Shown: positions 1 through 5,721 of the stretch, in pieces
Layout: the number at the start of each line of letters is the position of its first letter
Position numbering within the stretch: the first letter of the stretch is position 1
Assembly: GCA_049687495.1 (NCBI GenBank)
Contig: JBAVJB010000180.1
Span: 1 to 5,934 of the forward strand
Source: Salinimicrobium sp049687495
GTDB taxonomy: Bacteria > Bacteroidota > Bacteroidia > Flavobacteriales > Flavobacteriaceae
Direction of reading: 5' to 3'
Length of the DNA: 5,934 bases
The notes under the pieces: generated by a model
What the model saw: the letters and a program-made list of their open reading frames with translations, nothing else
The model's database searches: none
What the model was told of the DNA's origin: nothing
Translations under genes and position numbers: made by a program

Positions 1-368
1 GTAGCAGTGGCAACGCCGTGCTGGCCTGCGCCGGTCTCGGCGATAATCCTGTTCTTACCCAGTCGCTTCGCCATAAGTATCTGCCCCACGGTGTTGTTCA
101 CCTTGTGCGCGCCGGTGTGGCAAAGGTCTTCGCGCTTCAAATAGATCTTCGCGCCGTACTTTTTGCTGAATCTCTCCGCGTAATAAAGTGGCGTTGGCCG
201 GCCCACATAATCTTTTAACAGCTGTTGGAATTCCTTCTGGAAAGATTCCTCTCGCATAATGTCCAGGTATTTTGTACGCAGCTCTTCCACGTTGGGGTAA
301 AGCATCTCGGGGATGAAAGCCCCGCCAAAATCGCCGTAGTAGCCTTTTTCGTCAACTTGATAACTCAT
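1..368 (-). CDS. trpB: Tryptophan synthase beta subunit (partial, N-terminal 122 residues)
   Basis: TrpB is the cytosolic PLP enzyme that condenses indole with L-serine to give L-tryptophan, working in an alpha2-beta2 complex with TrpA. The translation from the ATG at 368 begins MSYQVDEKGYYGDFGGAF, the usual TrpB opening (GxFGGxFxPE), followed by the GRPTPLYYAERF segment near residues 56-67. The motif HTGAHKVNN contains the PLP-binding lysine (K89, matching K87 of the Salmonella enzyme), and ETGAGQHG at 111-118 supplies the catalytic glutamate (E111, Salmonella E109). Only about 30 percent of the usual roughly 395-residue protein is inside the window; the C-terminus lies beyond the left edge. 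The start is 4 nt after the trpF stop, so it is the sixth structural gene of the operon. trpA is expected next but cannot be seen. Confidence 0.97.
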   Translation of the reverse strand, partial: MSYQVDEKGYYGDFGGAFIPEMLYPNVEELRTKYLDIMREESFQKEFQQLLKDYVGRPTPLYYAERFSKKYGAKIYLKREDLCHTGAHKVNNTVGQILMAKRLGKNRIIAETGAGQHGVATA

Positions 369-372
369 TTGC

Positions 373-1038
373 TTATATTTTTTCTTCCAAAAGTTCATTT
401 TTGAAAGTCCTTAATTGTTCTTCATTTTTTAGTCCGGGGGAAAGTTCGAACCTGCTGTTCACGTCCAGCGCATAAAACAGGTTTTTTCTGCCATTTTTGC
501 TGAAGTAGGAGTATAATTCTTTGATCTGCGGAAGGTCTTGCGGACCAATCCCACCGCTCAAAAAGAAAGGAATGTCAGAATTGTAATTTTTTAGGATCTC
601 CCAATTAAAACTGACGCCGTTGCCGCCTTTGTTCTTTCCTTTGGTGTCAAAAAGGAAGAAATCCACCTCTTTTTCGTAAGACCTCAGAAGATCAAAATTA
701 AAATCCTCACCTACACTGAAGACCTTGATCAATTCAACTTTTAAATTCCTCTCTAAAATGGCATTTTTGAGACCTCTGCAAACCTGAGGGCTCTCGTCAC
801 CATGCAGCTGCACGGCCGAAAGACCATATTTTACCAGCTTTTCCAGGATAAAGTCTTCCGAAGCATCTACAAACACCCCTGTTTTTCTGATCTTTTCATC
901 CTGCAGCAGGATCACTTCCTCCACGAACCGCGGAGATCTCTCGTAAAAGATGAATCCCAGGTAATCGGGCGCTAGAGCCGCGATCTTTTTGACATTTCCG
1001 GGATCTTTCATCCCGCAGATCTTCAGTTTCAGGTCCAT
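373..1038 (-). CDS. trpF: Phosphoribosylanthranilate isomerase
   Basis: TrpF carries out the Amadori rearrangement of N-(5'-phosphoribosyl)anthranilate to CdRP, the third step from chorismate, as a cytosolic (beta/alpha)8 barrel. The 221-residue product has the normal family length. The first strand carries KICGM with the general-base cysteine C8. QLHGDE lies at 77-82, FLFDTK at 128-133 contains the general-acid aspartate D131, and the phosphate-binding loops are GGNG (138-141), LSGGI (160-164) and the ALDVNSRFE strand (190-198). It is a free-standing TrpF, not fused to TrpC as in enterobacteria. Its ATG overlaps the trpC stop by one base (TGATG on the minus strand), which suggests translational coupling. 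No Shine-Dalgarno sequence precedes the start; the bases before it read CCTCC, the opposite polarity. Confidence 0.97.
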   Translation of the reverse strand: MDLKLKICGMKDPGNVKKIAALAPDYLGFIFYERSPRFVEEVILLQDEKIRKTGVFVDASEDFILEKLVKYGLSAVQLHGDESPQVCRGLKNAILERNLKVELIKVFSVGEDFNFDLLRSYEKEVDFFLFDTKGKNKGGNGVSFNWEILKNYNSDIPFFLSGGIGPQDLPQIKELYSYFSKNGRKNLFYALDVNSRFELSPGLKNEEQLRTFKNELLEEKI

Positions 1039-1826
1039 CAGGAGGTTTTTAGCTGTTCAAAAAATTCCGAAGCAGATTTTGCAGGATCTTTTGTGCCCAT
1101 AAAGTTCCCACCGATCAAGAAGCCCTGAAAACCGCATTTTTGAAGCTCCAGAATTGAAGAGATCTTGCTGATGCCGCTCTCAGAAACCTTCACGTACTGT
1201 GAAGGGATCTTTTCTGCCAGGTTTTTGCTGGTGTTGAGGTCCACTTCAAAGGTCTTCAAATTCCTGTTGTTTACGCCTATCATATCTATGGTCTCAAAAA
1301 GGGCATTTTCCAGCTCCTCTTCGTTATGCACTTCCAGCAGCACCTCCAGCCCCAGCTTTTTGGCGGTTTCTGAAAAAGCTTTGATCTGCTTCGGGCTGAG
1401 CAACGCAGCGATCAGCAGGATCACATCGGCACCCAAGGCTTTGGCTTCATAGATCTGGTACTCGTCTATCATGAAATCCTTCCGCAGGATCGGGATCTTT
1501 ACCGTTTCCCGCGCCAGGATGAGGTCGTCTTCACTTCCGCCGAAAAATTCCTCATCGGTCAATACCGAAATCCCGGCAGCTCCGGCTTTTTCGTAGGCCG
1601 AAGTGACCTGCTCTACATCAGCCTCCAGGTTGAGATTGGGGTGAGAAGGGGAGCGGCGCTTGAATTCTGCTATGATTCCCGCCGGTGACTTCCGCAGGTT
1701 TTCTGAAAGAGAAAGGGATTTTCTACCAAACAATGGGAGGCTTTTAAGGATCTCCAGCGGCATTTCTTCCTTTCGTTCTGCTACTTCTTCTCTTTTATGA
1801 GCTGCTATTTTATCTAAAATGTTCAT
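1038..1826 (-). CDS. trpC: Indole-3-glycerol phosphate synthase
   Basis: TrpC closes the indole ring by decarboxylation and dehydration of CdRP to indole-3-glycerol phosphate, which TrpA/TrpB then use. The 262-residue protein matches a monofunctional IGPS. It opens with the family pattern ILDKIAAHKREEVAERK and shows the catalytic set in order: EFKRRSPS (E54, K56), ILRKDFMID (K116), EVLLEVH (E165), GVNNRNL (N186 or N187) and VSESGIS (E216, S217). The last phosphate-binding segment reads FLIGGNFM around 237-243, where many homologues have GE or GS after the first glycine; this position is not catalytic, so activity is probably unaffected. The start is 9 nt downstream of the trpD stop, and the stop overlaps the trpF start. 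The start region is A-rich without a Shine-Dalgarno sequence. Confidence 0.97.
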   Translation of the reverse strand: MNILDKIAAHKREEVAERKEEMPLEILKSLPLFGRKSLSLSENLRKSPAGIIAEFKRRSPSHPNLNLEADVEQVTSAYEKAGAAGISVLTDEEFFGGSEDDLILARETVKIPILRKDFMIDEYQIYEAKALGADVILLIAALLSPKQIKAFSETAKKLGLEVLLEVHNEEELENALFETIDMIGVNNRNLKTFEVDLNTSKNLAEKIPSQYVKVSESGISKISSILELQKCGFQGFLIGGNFMGTKDPAKSASEFFEQLKTS

Positions 1827-1835
1827 GTGTATCTT

Positions 1836-2831
1836 TTATGCTTTGCTGATCTCTTGTAGTTTCTGAAATGACCTCAGGGCTTTCCCGCTCAACAGGCTTT
1901 CTTTTGCGGTTTCAAAACCTTGTTTAATTCCTGTTTTCTGAACCGTAGAAATGGCCATACCGGCATTGGCGCAAACCACGTTGTTCTGGGCTTCGCTGCC
2001 ATCGCCTTTCAGGATCTTCAGAAAGATCTCTGCTGCCGACTCAACGCTGCTTCCGCCGGCAATATCTTCCGCAGCAATAGCCGAAATTCCAAGATCCTCG
2101 GGTTTCAGCATTGCTTCCGAAGTATTAGTGATCATCTTCGTCCTGCCGGTAAGCGAGATCTCGTCATAGCCGTCAAGTGCATGTAAAATGGTAAAATTCT
2201 TATCGGTTTTTTGGTAGAGGTAGCCGTACATTCTGGCCAGCTCCAGGCTAAAGACGCCCACGACCTGGTTCTTTGGAAAAGCCGGATTCACCATAGGGCC
2301 CAACATATTGAAAAAGGTCTTTACGGCCAGAGATTTCCTGATGGGCGCCACATTCTTCATCGCCGGGTGAAAAAGCGCCGCGTGCAAAAAGCAAATGTTG
2401 GCTTCATCCATGCTCTTCTTAAGAAAATCATTTTCATTGCTGAACCTGATCCCCAGTTGCTCCATAACGTTCGAACTGCCGCAGCCTGAGGAAACTCCAT
2501 AGTTGCCGTGCTTGGCGACAGGAACGCCGGCGCCGGCGGTCACAAATGAGGCCAAAGTGGAAATATTAAAAGTGTCTTTGCCGTCGCCGCCGGTGCCACA
2601 AAGGTCTACAGGATCATATTGCTGCAGGTCGACCGGCAGGCACAGCTCCAAAAGCGCATCCCGAAAGCCCTCCAGTTCGTCAAGTGTAATGCTGCGCATC
2701 ATATAAACGGTGAGAAAAGCGGCGATCTGGCTCTCGTTATAGCTGCCTTGTGAAATGTTCACCAGCACCCCGCGCGCCTCTTCGCGGGAAATGGTTTCGT
2801 GGTTGATGAGCCTGTTGAGTATCTGTTTCAT
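1836..2831 (-). CDS. trpD: Anthranilate phosphoribosyltransferase
   Basis: TrpD transfers the phosphoribosyl group of PRPP to anthranilate, the second committed step. The 331-residue product has the family length and is stand-alone, not fused to TrpG. After a small helical N-terminal domain (residues 1 to about 70) comes the PRPP-binding glycine loop GTGGDGKDTFNIST at 79-92. It is followed by VAKHGNYGVSS near 105-115, the GSSNVMEQLG segment to 127, and the anthranilate/Mg-site stretch HPAMKNVAPIRKSLAVKTFF with the downstream NMLGPMVNP. The usual serine-lysine pair after KHGN is replaced by SSGCGSS, a variation inside a substrate-lining loop whose effect cannot be judged from sequence alone. 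The ATG is 2 nt after the trpG stop, so the two genes are tightly coupled. Confidence 0.97.
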   Translation of the reverse strand: MKQILNRLINHETISREEARGVLVNISQGSYNESQIAAFLTVYMMRSITLDELEGFRDALLELCLPVDLQQYDPVDLCGTGGDGKDTFNISTLASFVTAGAGVPVAKHGNYGVSSGCGSSNVMEQLGIRFSNENDFLKKSMDEANICFLHAALFHPAMKNVAPIRKSLAVKTFFNMLGPMVNPAFPKNQVVGVFSLELARMYGYLYQKTDKNFTILHALDGYDEISLTGRTKMITNTSEAMLKPEDLGISAIAAEDIAGGSSVESAAEIFLKILKGDGSEAQNNVVCANAGMAISTVQKTGIKQGFETAKESLLSGKALRSFQKLQEISKA

Positions 2832-2833
2832 AA

Positions 2834-3517
2834 TTATATTTTTGAAGCGCTTTCTTTTTCTGCATTTTTGGATACCGACGGAGTTTTGATCCAGTTCTCG
2901 ATGATCTTCTTTCCATTTGGAGTGAGCACAGACTCGGGATGAAACTGCACGCCGCGCACGTCATAAGTCCTGTGGCGCAAAGACATTACCTGCCCGTTCT
3001 CGTCAAATGAAGTAGCCTCCAAACAAGCCGGCAAATTTTTATCTACTACCCAGGAATGGTAGCGACCAACTTCCATTTCGGCTTCCATGTCTTCAAAAAG
3101 CGGCTCGTCAATAACACTTAGCTTAATTTTTGAGGCTACGCCGTGAAAAACCTCTTGCAGGTTGATAATCTTTCCGCCGAAAACTTCCCCGATTGCCTGC
3201 TGACCCAAACAAACTCCAAAAATGCTCTTTTTGGAGGCGTAGGTAGAGATGATTTCCTTTAGCAAACCGGCCTCATCCGGAATTCCGGGTCCCGGAGAAA
3301 GCAGGATCTTGTCGTAATTTTCAACCTCGTCTAAGTCAAGCTCATTATTACGTCTTACAGTAACCTTGCAATCCAATTCTTCCAGGTAATGCACCAGGTT
3401 ATAGACAAAAGAATCGTAGTTGTCTATGACCAGGACCGAAACGGGTTTTTGTTCATTCCCTCCCTTGCCCTCCCCTGAGGAAAGAGAGTTAGTTATTTTA
3501 TTGTTCTCTGTTTTCAT
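2834..3517 (-). CDS. trpG: Anthranilate synthase glutamine amidotransferase subunit, with N-terminal extension
   Basis: TrpG is a class I glutaminase that feeds ammonia to TrpE for anthranilate formation. The 227-residue protein contains the oxyanion-loop motif ILLSPGPG (71-78), the nucleophile in GVCLGQQA (C103), HSWVV at 154-158, and the His-Glu pair of QFHPESVLT (H193, E195). The conserved domain begins only at VLVIDNYDSFVYNL (residue 28 onward), so about 25 residues precede the normal start. No in-frame ATG exists between codon 1 and that domain, so the ATG at 3517 is the only standard start. The extension is low-complexity and polar and includes SLSSGEGKGG, encoded by a G-rich tract. A short polar tail follows residue 211. 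The gene starts 7 nt after trpE ends. It could also serve p-aminobenzoate synthesis, as some TrpG proteins do, but nothing here shows that. Confidence 0.95.
   Translation of the reverse strand: MKTENNKITNSLSSGEGKGGNEQKPVSVLVIDNYDSFVYNLVHYLEELDCKVTVRRNNELDLDEVENYDKILLSPGPGIPDEAGLLKEIISTYASKKSIFGVCLGQQAIGEVFGGKIINLQEVFHGVASKIKLSVIDEPLFEDMEAEMEVGRYHSWVVDKNLPACLEATSFDENGQVMSLRHRTYDVRGVQFHPESVLTPNGKKIIENWIKTPSVSKNAEKESASKI
3458..3487 (-). repeat. G-rich tract at the trpG 5' end, G-quadruplex motif and possible dispersed repeat
   Basis: On the minus (coding) strand this stretch encodes residues 11-20 of TrpG (SLSSGEGKGG). It contains the run GGGGAGGGCAAGGGAGGG at 3475-3458: four tracts of at least three guanines separated by loops of 1, 3 and 1 nt, which fits the canonical intramolecular G-quadruplex rule. 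The composition contrasts sharply with the A-rich flanks. Short G-rich stretches that read as SLSSGEGRGG-like peptides recur in genes and intergenic regions of Bacteroidota by my recollection, so it may be a small dispersed element that entered the trpE-trpG junction. That origin is inference; the G-tract pattern is seen directly. Confidence 0.5.
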
Positions 3518-3524
3518 CTTTTTT

Positions 3525-4919
3525 CTAAATGTTTTCAGCTATTTCCAATGCCTTATGAAGGGCGCCTAACTTATTGTAAACTTCCTGCAATTCGTTCTCT
3601 TCTTTTGATTCGGAAACTATGCCCGCCCCGGCCTGGTAATGCAGCCGGTGGTTTTTGCTAAGAAAAGACCTGATCACGATGGCATGGTTGAAATTTCCTT
3701 CAAAATCCATAAAACCGATGGCGCCGCCGTAGAAATCACGGTTGACATTCTCGTACTTTTCAATAAGTTCCATGGCCTTAAATTTTGGCGCTCCGCTCAA
3801 AGTACCGGCCGGGAAAGTATCTGCTACCATTTGCATCGTGCCGGTGTCTTTGTTCTTATTAGCTGTCACTTTGCTCACCAGGTGGATCACGTGCGAGAAA
3901 TATTGGATCTCTTTATAAGTCTCAACTTTCACGCCGCTTCCGTGGCGGCTAAGATCATTTCTGGCCAGGTCAACCAGCATGACGTGCTCGGCATTTTCCT
4001 TTTCATCGGCTGCTAAAGCTTTGGCAGACTCGGCGTCTAAAAGATCATTTCCGGTGCGTTTAAAAGTGCCGGCGATGGGATGAATTTCGGCTTTCTCATC
4101 TTTTACCACCAACTGTGCTTCGGGCGAACTTCCAAAGATCCTGAAATCGCCGTAGTCAAAATAGAAAAGGTAAGGCGACGGATTCACATTCCGCAGTGCC
4201 CTGTATACATTGAATTCGTCACCGGTAAAGCGTTGTGAAAAACGGCGCGACAGCACCAGCTGGAACACATCACCGCGGTGGCAATGCTGCTTTGCCTGCG
4301 CCACCTTCTGTTTGTAACCTTCATCGGTTTCGTTCGATTCGGCTTCACCTTCCGCAGTAAAATGAAAAGAGGCAAAATCTTTAACTTTTAACAGGCGGGA
4401 AATTTCTTCAAGATGATTCTTTCCGTCGAAACTGTGGTCAAAAATGTATGCCTGGTTATTGAAGTGGTTGATGGCAATGACATTCTGGTAAATGGCGTAG
4501 TAAATCTCAGGAATTTCGAGGTCTCCCTCTTTTTTGCTGATGTTGATCTTCTCGAAATACTGCACGCCGTCATAGGCGATATAACCAAACAGACCCTTAT
4601 TGATAAAGCTGAAGTTGGAATCATCGGTCTCAAATTTCCGGGCGAATCGCTCGATAGCCGCGGGTACATCGATTCCTGAGGAGATCTTTGTCTGCCGTTG
4701 AGACCCATCGGGAAAAGCTTCAGTTAAAACACCGTTTTCAACCTTTACCGAAGCTATAGGATTACAGCAGATGTAAGAAAAACTGTTCTCGCTGCCATGA
4801 TAATCGCTGCTTTCCAGCAAAAGGCTGTTGGGGAACCTGTCCCTTATTTTTAAATAAACGCTTACCGGTGTAAAGGTGTCGGCCAGCAGTTCTTTATAAG
4901 TTGTATTCAGTTTAAACAT
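3525..4919 (-). CDS. trpE: Anthranilate synthase component I (chorismate-binding subunit)
   Basis: TrpE converts chorismate to anthranilate using ammonia supplied by TrpG; it is the committed and usually feedback-inhibited step. The 464-residue protein has the N-terminal Trp-regulatory domain with LLLESS at 33-38, the motif whose serine binds tryptophan in characterised enzymes, so feedback inhibition is likely. The C-terminal chorismate-binding domain shows GDVFQLVLSRRF (216-227), FGSSPEAQ (262-269), HPIAGT (280-285), AEHVMLVDLARND (310-322), TLSGAPK (373-379) and QAGAGIVSES (429-438) with the Mg-binding glutamates nearby (E437/E442 region). These features favour TrpE over PabB, and the operon position settles it. 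It is the first structural gene, starting 31 nt after the attenuator U tract, with an A-rich, Shine-Dalgarno-free start region. Confidence 0.98.
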   Translation of the reverse strand: MFKLNTTYKELLADTFTPVSVYLKIRDRFPNSLLLESSDYHGSENSFSYICCNPIASVKVENGVLTEAFPDGSQRQTKISSGIDVPAAIERFARKFETDDSNFSFINKGLFGYIAYDGVQYFEKINISKKEGDLEIPEIYYAIYQNVIAINHFNNQAYIFDHSFDGKNHLEEISRLLKVKDFASFHFTAEGEAESNETDEGYKQKVAQAKQHCHRGDVFQLVLSRRFSQRFTGDEFNVYRALRNVNPSPYLFYFDYGDFRIFGSSPEAQLVVKDEKAEIHPIAGTFKRTGNDLLDAESAKALAADEKENAEHVMLVDLARNDLSRHGSGVKVETYKEIQYFSHVIHLVSKVTANKNKDTGTMQMVADTFPAGTLSGAPKFKAMELIEKYENVNRDFYGGAIGFMDFEGNFNHAIVIRSFLSKNHRLHYQAGAGIVSESKEENELQEVYNKLGALHKALEIAENI

Positions 4920-4950
4920 TTAGAAGGTCTTTTTGTTCAAAATGGTCAAT

Positions 4951-4980
4951 AAAAAAAGGCTTGTCGTGATGACAAGCCTT
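4951..4980 (-). terminator. trp attenuator: intrinsic terminator upstream of trpE
   Basis: Read on the minus strand, AAGGCUUGUC (4980-4971) pairs perfectly with GACAAGCCUU (4965-4956) across a 5-nt AUCAC loop. The 10-bp stem runs into a seven-U tract at 4957-4951, two of which pair with the foot. There is no U tract in the plus direction, so it acts only on operon transcription. It lies between the Trp-rich leader peptide and trpE, which makes it the regulated terminator of a trp attenuator and not the end of a neighbouring gene. Confidence 0.93.
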
Positions 4981-5036
4981 AGTATATGATACAGCAGGTG
5001 TGGCTCACGACGATTGACGTAAGTACTTCCACCACC
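4963..5036 (-). promoter_or_regulatory. Alternative pairings of the trp attenuator (1:2 pause hairpin and 2:3 antiterminator)
   Basis: Two competing pairings can be drawn by eye in the leader RNA. In the first, the Trp-codon segment GGUG-G-UGG (5036-5029, one bulged G) pairs with CCACACC (5003-4997), 7 bp, hiding region 2. In the second, GUCGUGAGCC (5011-5002) pairs with the terminator: GCC with GGC (4978-4976) and GUCGUGA with UCACGAC (4969-4963), leaving six terminator bases (4975-4970) bulged. This takes bases from both arms and the loop of the terminator, so the two are mutually exclusive. A weaker alternative is GUGAGCC with GGCUUGU using G-U pairs. A small GUAU-CAU-AUAC hairpin (4992-4982) may close the gap between the arms. 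The fold is inference from complementarity; no energies were calculated. Confidence 0.7.
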
Positions 5037-5061
5037 AGTTGTTGTTCAATTTGATGTTCAT
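5005..5061 (-). CDS. trpL: trp operon leader peptide with three tandem Trp codons
   Basis: The minus strand from the ATG at 5061 reads MNIKLNNNWWWKYLRQSS and ends at a TGA at 5007-5005. Three consecutive TGG codons (5037-5029) in an 18-codon ORF directly between the operon promoter and a terminator hairpin are the signature of a trp leader peptide. The product itself needs no function: the ribosome senses charged tRNA-Trp. A ribosome stalled on the Trp codons covers to about base 5016 and leaves 5011-5002 free to form the antiterminator. A ribosome that reaches the stop codon sits on that segment and lets the terminator form. It has no Shine-Dalgarno sequence and probably only a few nucleotides of 5' UTR. 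It is not homologous by sequence to the E. coli leader; the identification rests on the Trp run and context. Confidence 0.92.
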   Translation of the reverse strand: MNIKLNNNWWWKYLRQSS

Positions 5062-5068
5062 TTAAAGG

Positions 5069-5098
5069 CAAATATAATCCTGAATGCCATTAAAACAA
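5069..5098 (-). promoter_or_regulatory. trp operon promoter, Bacteroidota type (TTG-N19-TATATTTG)
   Basis: On the minus strand TTG at 5098-5096 and TATATTTG at 5076-5069 are separated by 19 nt. This matches the -33 TTG / -7 TAnnTTTG consensus of the primary sigma factor of Bacteroidota. With the usual spacing the transcript should start near 5066-5065, only about 4-5 nt before the leader ATG at 5061. No operator-like dyad was seen over it, which fits regulation by attenuation instead of a repressor. Confidence 0.82.
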
Positions 5099-5136
5099 AT
5101 TTTTTTCTAACTATTGTGAAAAGAAAGTGCAGGGGC

Positions 5137-5166
5137 TTTAAAAGGAATCACAGATGATTATCTTTG
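5137..5166 (+). promoter_or_regulatory. Promoter of the rhodanese gene, Bacteroidota type (TTT-N19-TATCTTTG)
   Basis: TATCTTTG at 5159-5166 fits the -7 consensus TAnnTTTG exactly. The -33 position 19 nt upstream reads TTT (5137-5139) where TTG is usual. Transcription would begin near 5169-5170, giving a 5' UTR of about 25 nt before the ATG at 5194. It is divergent from the trp promoter with about 38 nt between their upstream elements, so a shared regulator is possible but no site was seen. Confidence 0.7.
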
Positions 5167-5193
5167 TGCAAAACCATAAATACAGTAAAAGTT

Positions 5194-5508
5194 ATGAAGG
5201 AACTCAATCAGGAAGAGTGGAGAGAGCAGATAGAAAAGGATGAGGATGCGGTGATCCTGGATGTGCGAACAGAGCAGGAGGTGGAAGAAGGATCCATACC
5301 AAACGCCAAAAATCTTGACATTTATAAGGGACAGGAATTTCTGAACGAAATCGACCAGCTCGACAAGTCCAAGAGCTATTATATCTATTGCCGCAGTGGA
5401 AACCGCAGTGCCCAGGCCTGTGCATTAATGGATCAGAAAGGTTTTGACCGGACCTATAACCTGTTGGGCGGTTTCTCTCAGTGGGAAGGAGAGAAGGTAG
5501 AGCAGTAG
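5194..5508 (+). CDS. Single-domain rhodanese-like sulfurtransferase
   Basis: The 104-residue product is one complete rhodanese domain with no signal peptide or membrane segment, so it is predicted cytosolic. It shows the conserved N-terminal CH2A-like motif VILDVRTEQEVEEGSIPNA (about 20-38) and the active-site loop YCRSGNRSAQA (65-75) with the persulfide-forming cysteine C66. The C-terminal LLGGFSQWEGE segment (90-100) is also typical. Such proteins pass sulfane sulfur to acceptors such as cyanide, thiols or sulfur-carrier pathways; the true acceptor here is unknown. An in-frame TTG at 5164 would add ten residues but lies within the -7 promoter element, so the ATG at 5194 is chosen. It is divergent from the trp operon and probably monocistronic, with a terminator 174 nt downstream. 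I give no gene symbol because the subfamily (GlpE-like or PspE-like) cannot be fixed. Confidence 0.93.
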   Translation: MKELNQEEWREQIEKDEDAVILDVRTEQEVEEGSIPNAKNLDIYKGQEFLNEIDQLDKSKSYYIYCRSGNRSAQACALMDQKGFDRTYNLLGGFSQWEGEKVEQ

Positions 5509-5682
5509 AAATTTTTTTGTAGTTCTTTTTTTGGTCATAAAGCTGAAGTTGCTGAAGGGAACTGTTCTTTTCTACCGGCCGAAGTAAATTTATGAGCAAG
5601 TTGTAATAGAGGGACGACTCTTAACCAAATGCTCACAATGCAAAGTCATTTATTGTTCATTGTTAATTTCTTAAAAACTGAT
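5509..5682. other. Intergenic stretch or long 3' UTR with no recognised gene
   Basis: This 174-nt stretch lies between the rhodanese stop and the hairpin terminator. It begins with two T runs (5512-5518 and 5525-5531 region) that lack a convincing GC stem before them. It also holds a nested imperfect inverted repeat, TGAGCA (5593-5598) against TGCTCA (5630-5635), with an inner AGAG/CTCT pair (5608-5611, 5618-5621) around a GGACGA loop. Only tiny ORFs occur, none with coding signs. It may simply be 3' UTR; a small RNA cannot be excluded. Confidence 0.5.
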
Positions 5683-5709
5683 AAAAAGCACCTTTTCAAG
5701 GTGCTTTTT
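5683..5709 (+). terminator. Intrinsic hairpin terminator
   Basis: AAAAAGCACCTT (5683-5694) and AAGGTGCTTTTT (5698-5709) form a perfect 12-bp inverted repeat around a 3-nt TTC loop. The A/T ends give a U tract in both directions, so it could stop transcription either way. Given the gene directions it most likely ends the rhodanese transcript and insulates the racemase gene 71 nt further on. Confidence 0.88.
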
Positions 5710-5721
5710 ATAGGTTGAAAC

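Noticed and set aside
1036..1047. GGAGG at 1041-1045 as a Shine-Dalgarno sequence
   Set aside because: It lies on the plus strand while the nearby trpF start is on the minus strand, where the bases read CCTCC; there is no plus-strand gene following.
1920..2706. Several plus-strand open frames inside trpD, and similar ones inside trpC and trpE
   Set aside because: They lie opposite well-conserved trp enzymes, have no recognisable domains, and are best explained as antisense shadows.
4920..5100. TrpR-type operator at the trp promoter
   Set aside because: No dyad symmetry was found over the promoter, and the leader already accounts for tryptophan control.
5164..5193. In-frame TTG start that would lengthen the rhodanese by ten residues
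   Set aside because: The TTG is part of the -7 promoter element TATCTTTG and lies upstream of the expected transcription start; the domain begins properly from the ATG at 5194.
5467..5535. Terminator directly at the rhodanese 3' end, from the TTCTCTC/GAGAGAA pair and the following T runs
   Set aside because: The stem lies inside the coding sequence with a 9-nt loop, and the T run begins about 18 nt after the stem, too far for an intrinsic terminator.
5204..5599. Minus-strand open frame of 131 codons opposite the rhodanese gene
   Set aside because: It mirrors a clear rhodanese domain on the plus strand, has no recognisable domain, and is rich in P, S, H and R as expected for an antisense shadow.
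5629..5718. Small plus-strand ORF (29 codons, beginning MLTMQSHLLF) crossing the terminator hairpin, considered as a second leader peptide
   Set aside because: It has no run of one amino acid's codons, no promoter at a fitting distance, and it reads straight through the terminator stem.
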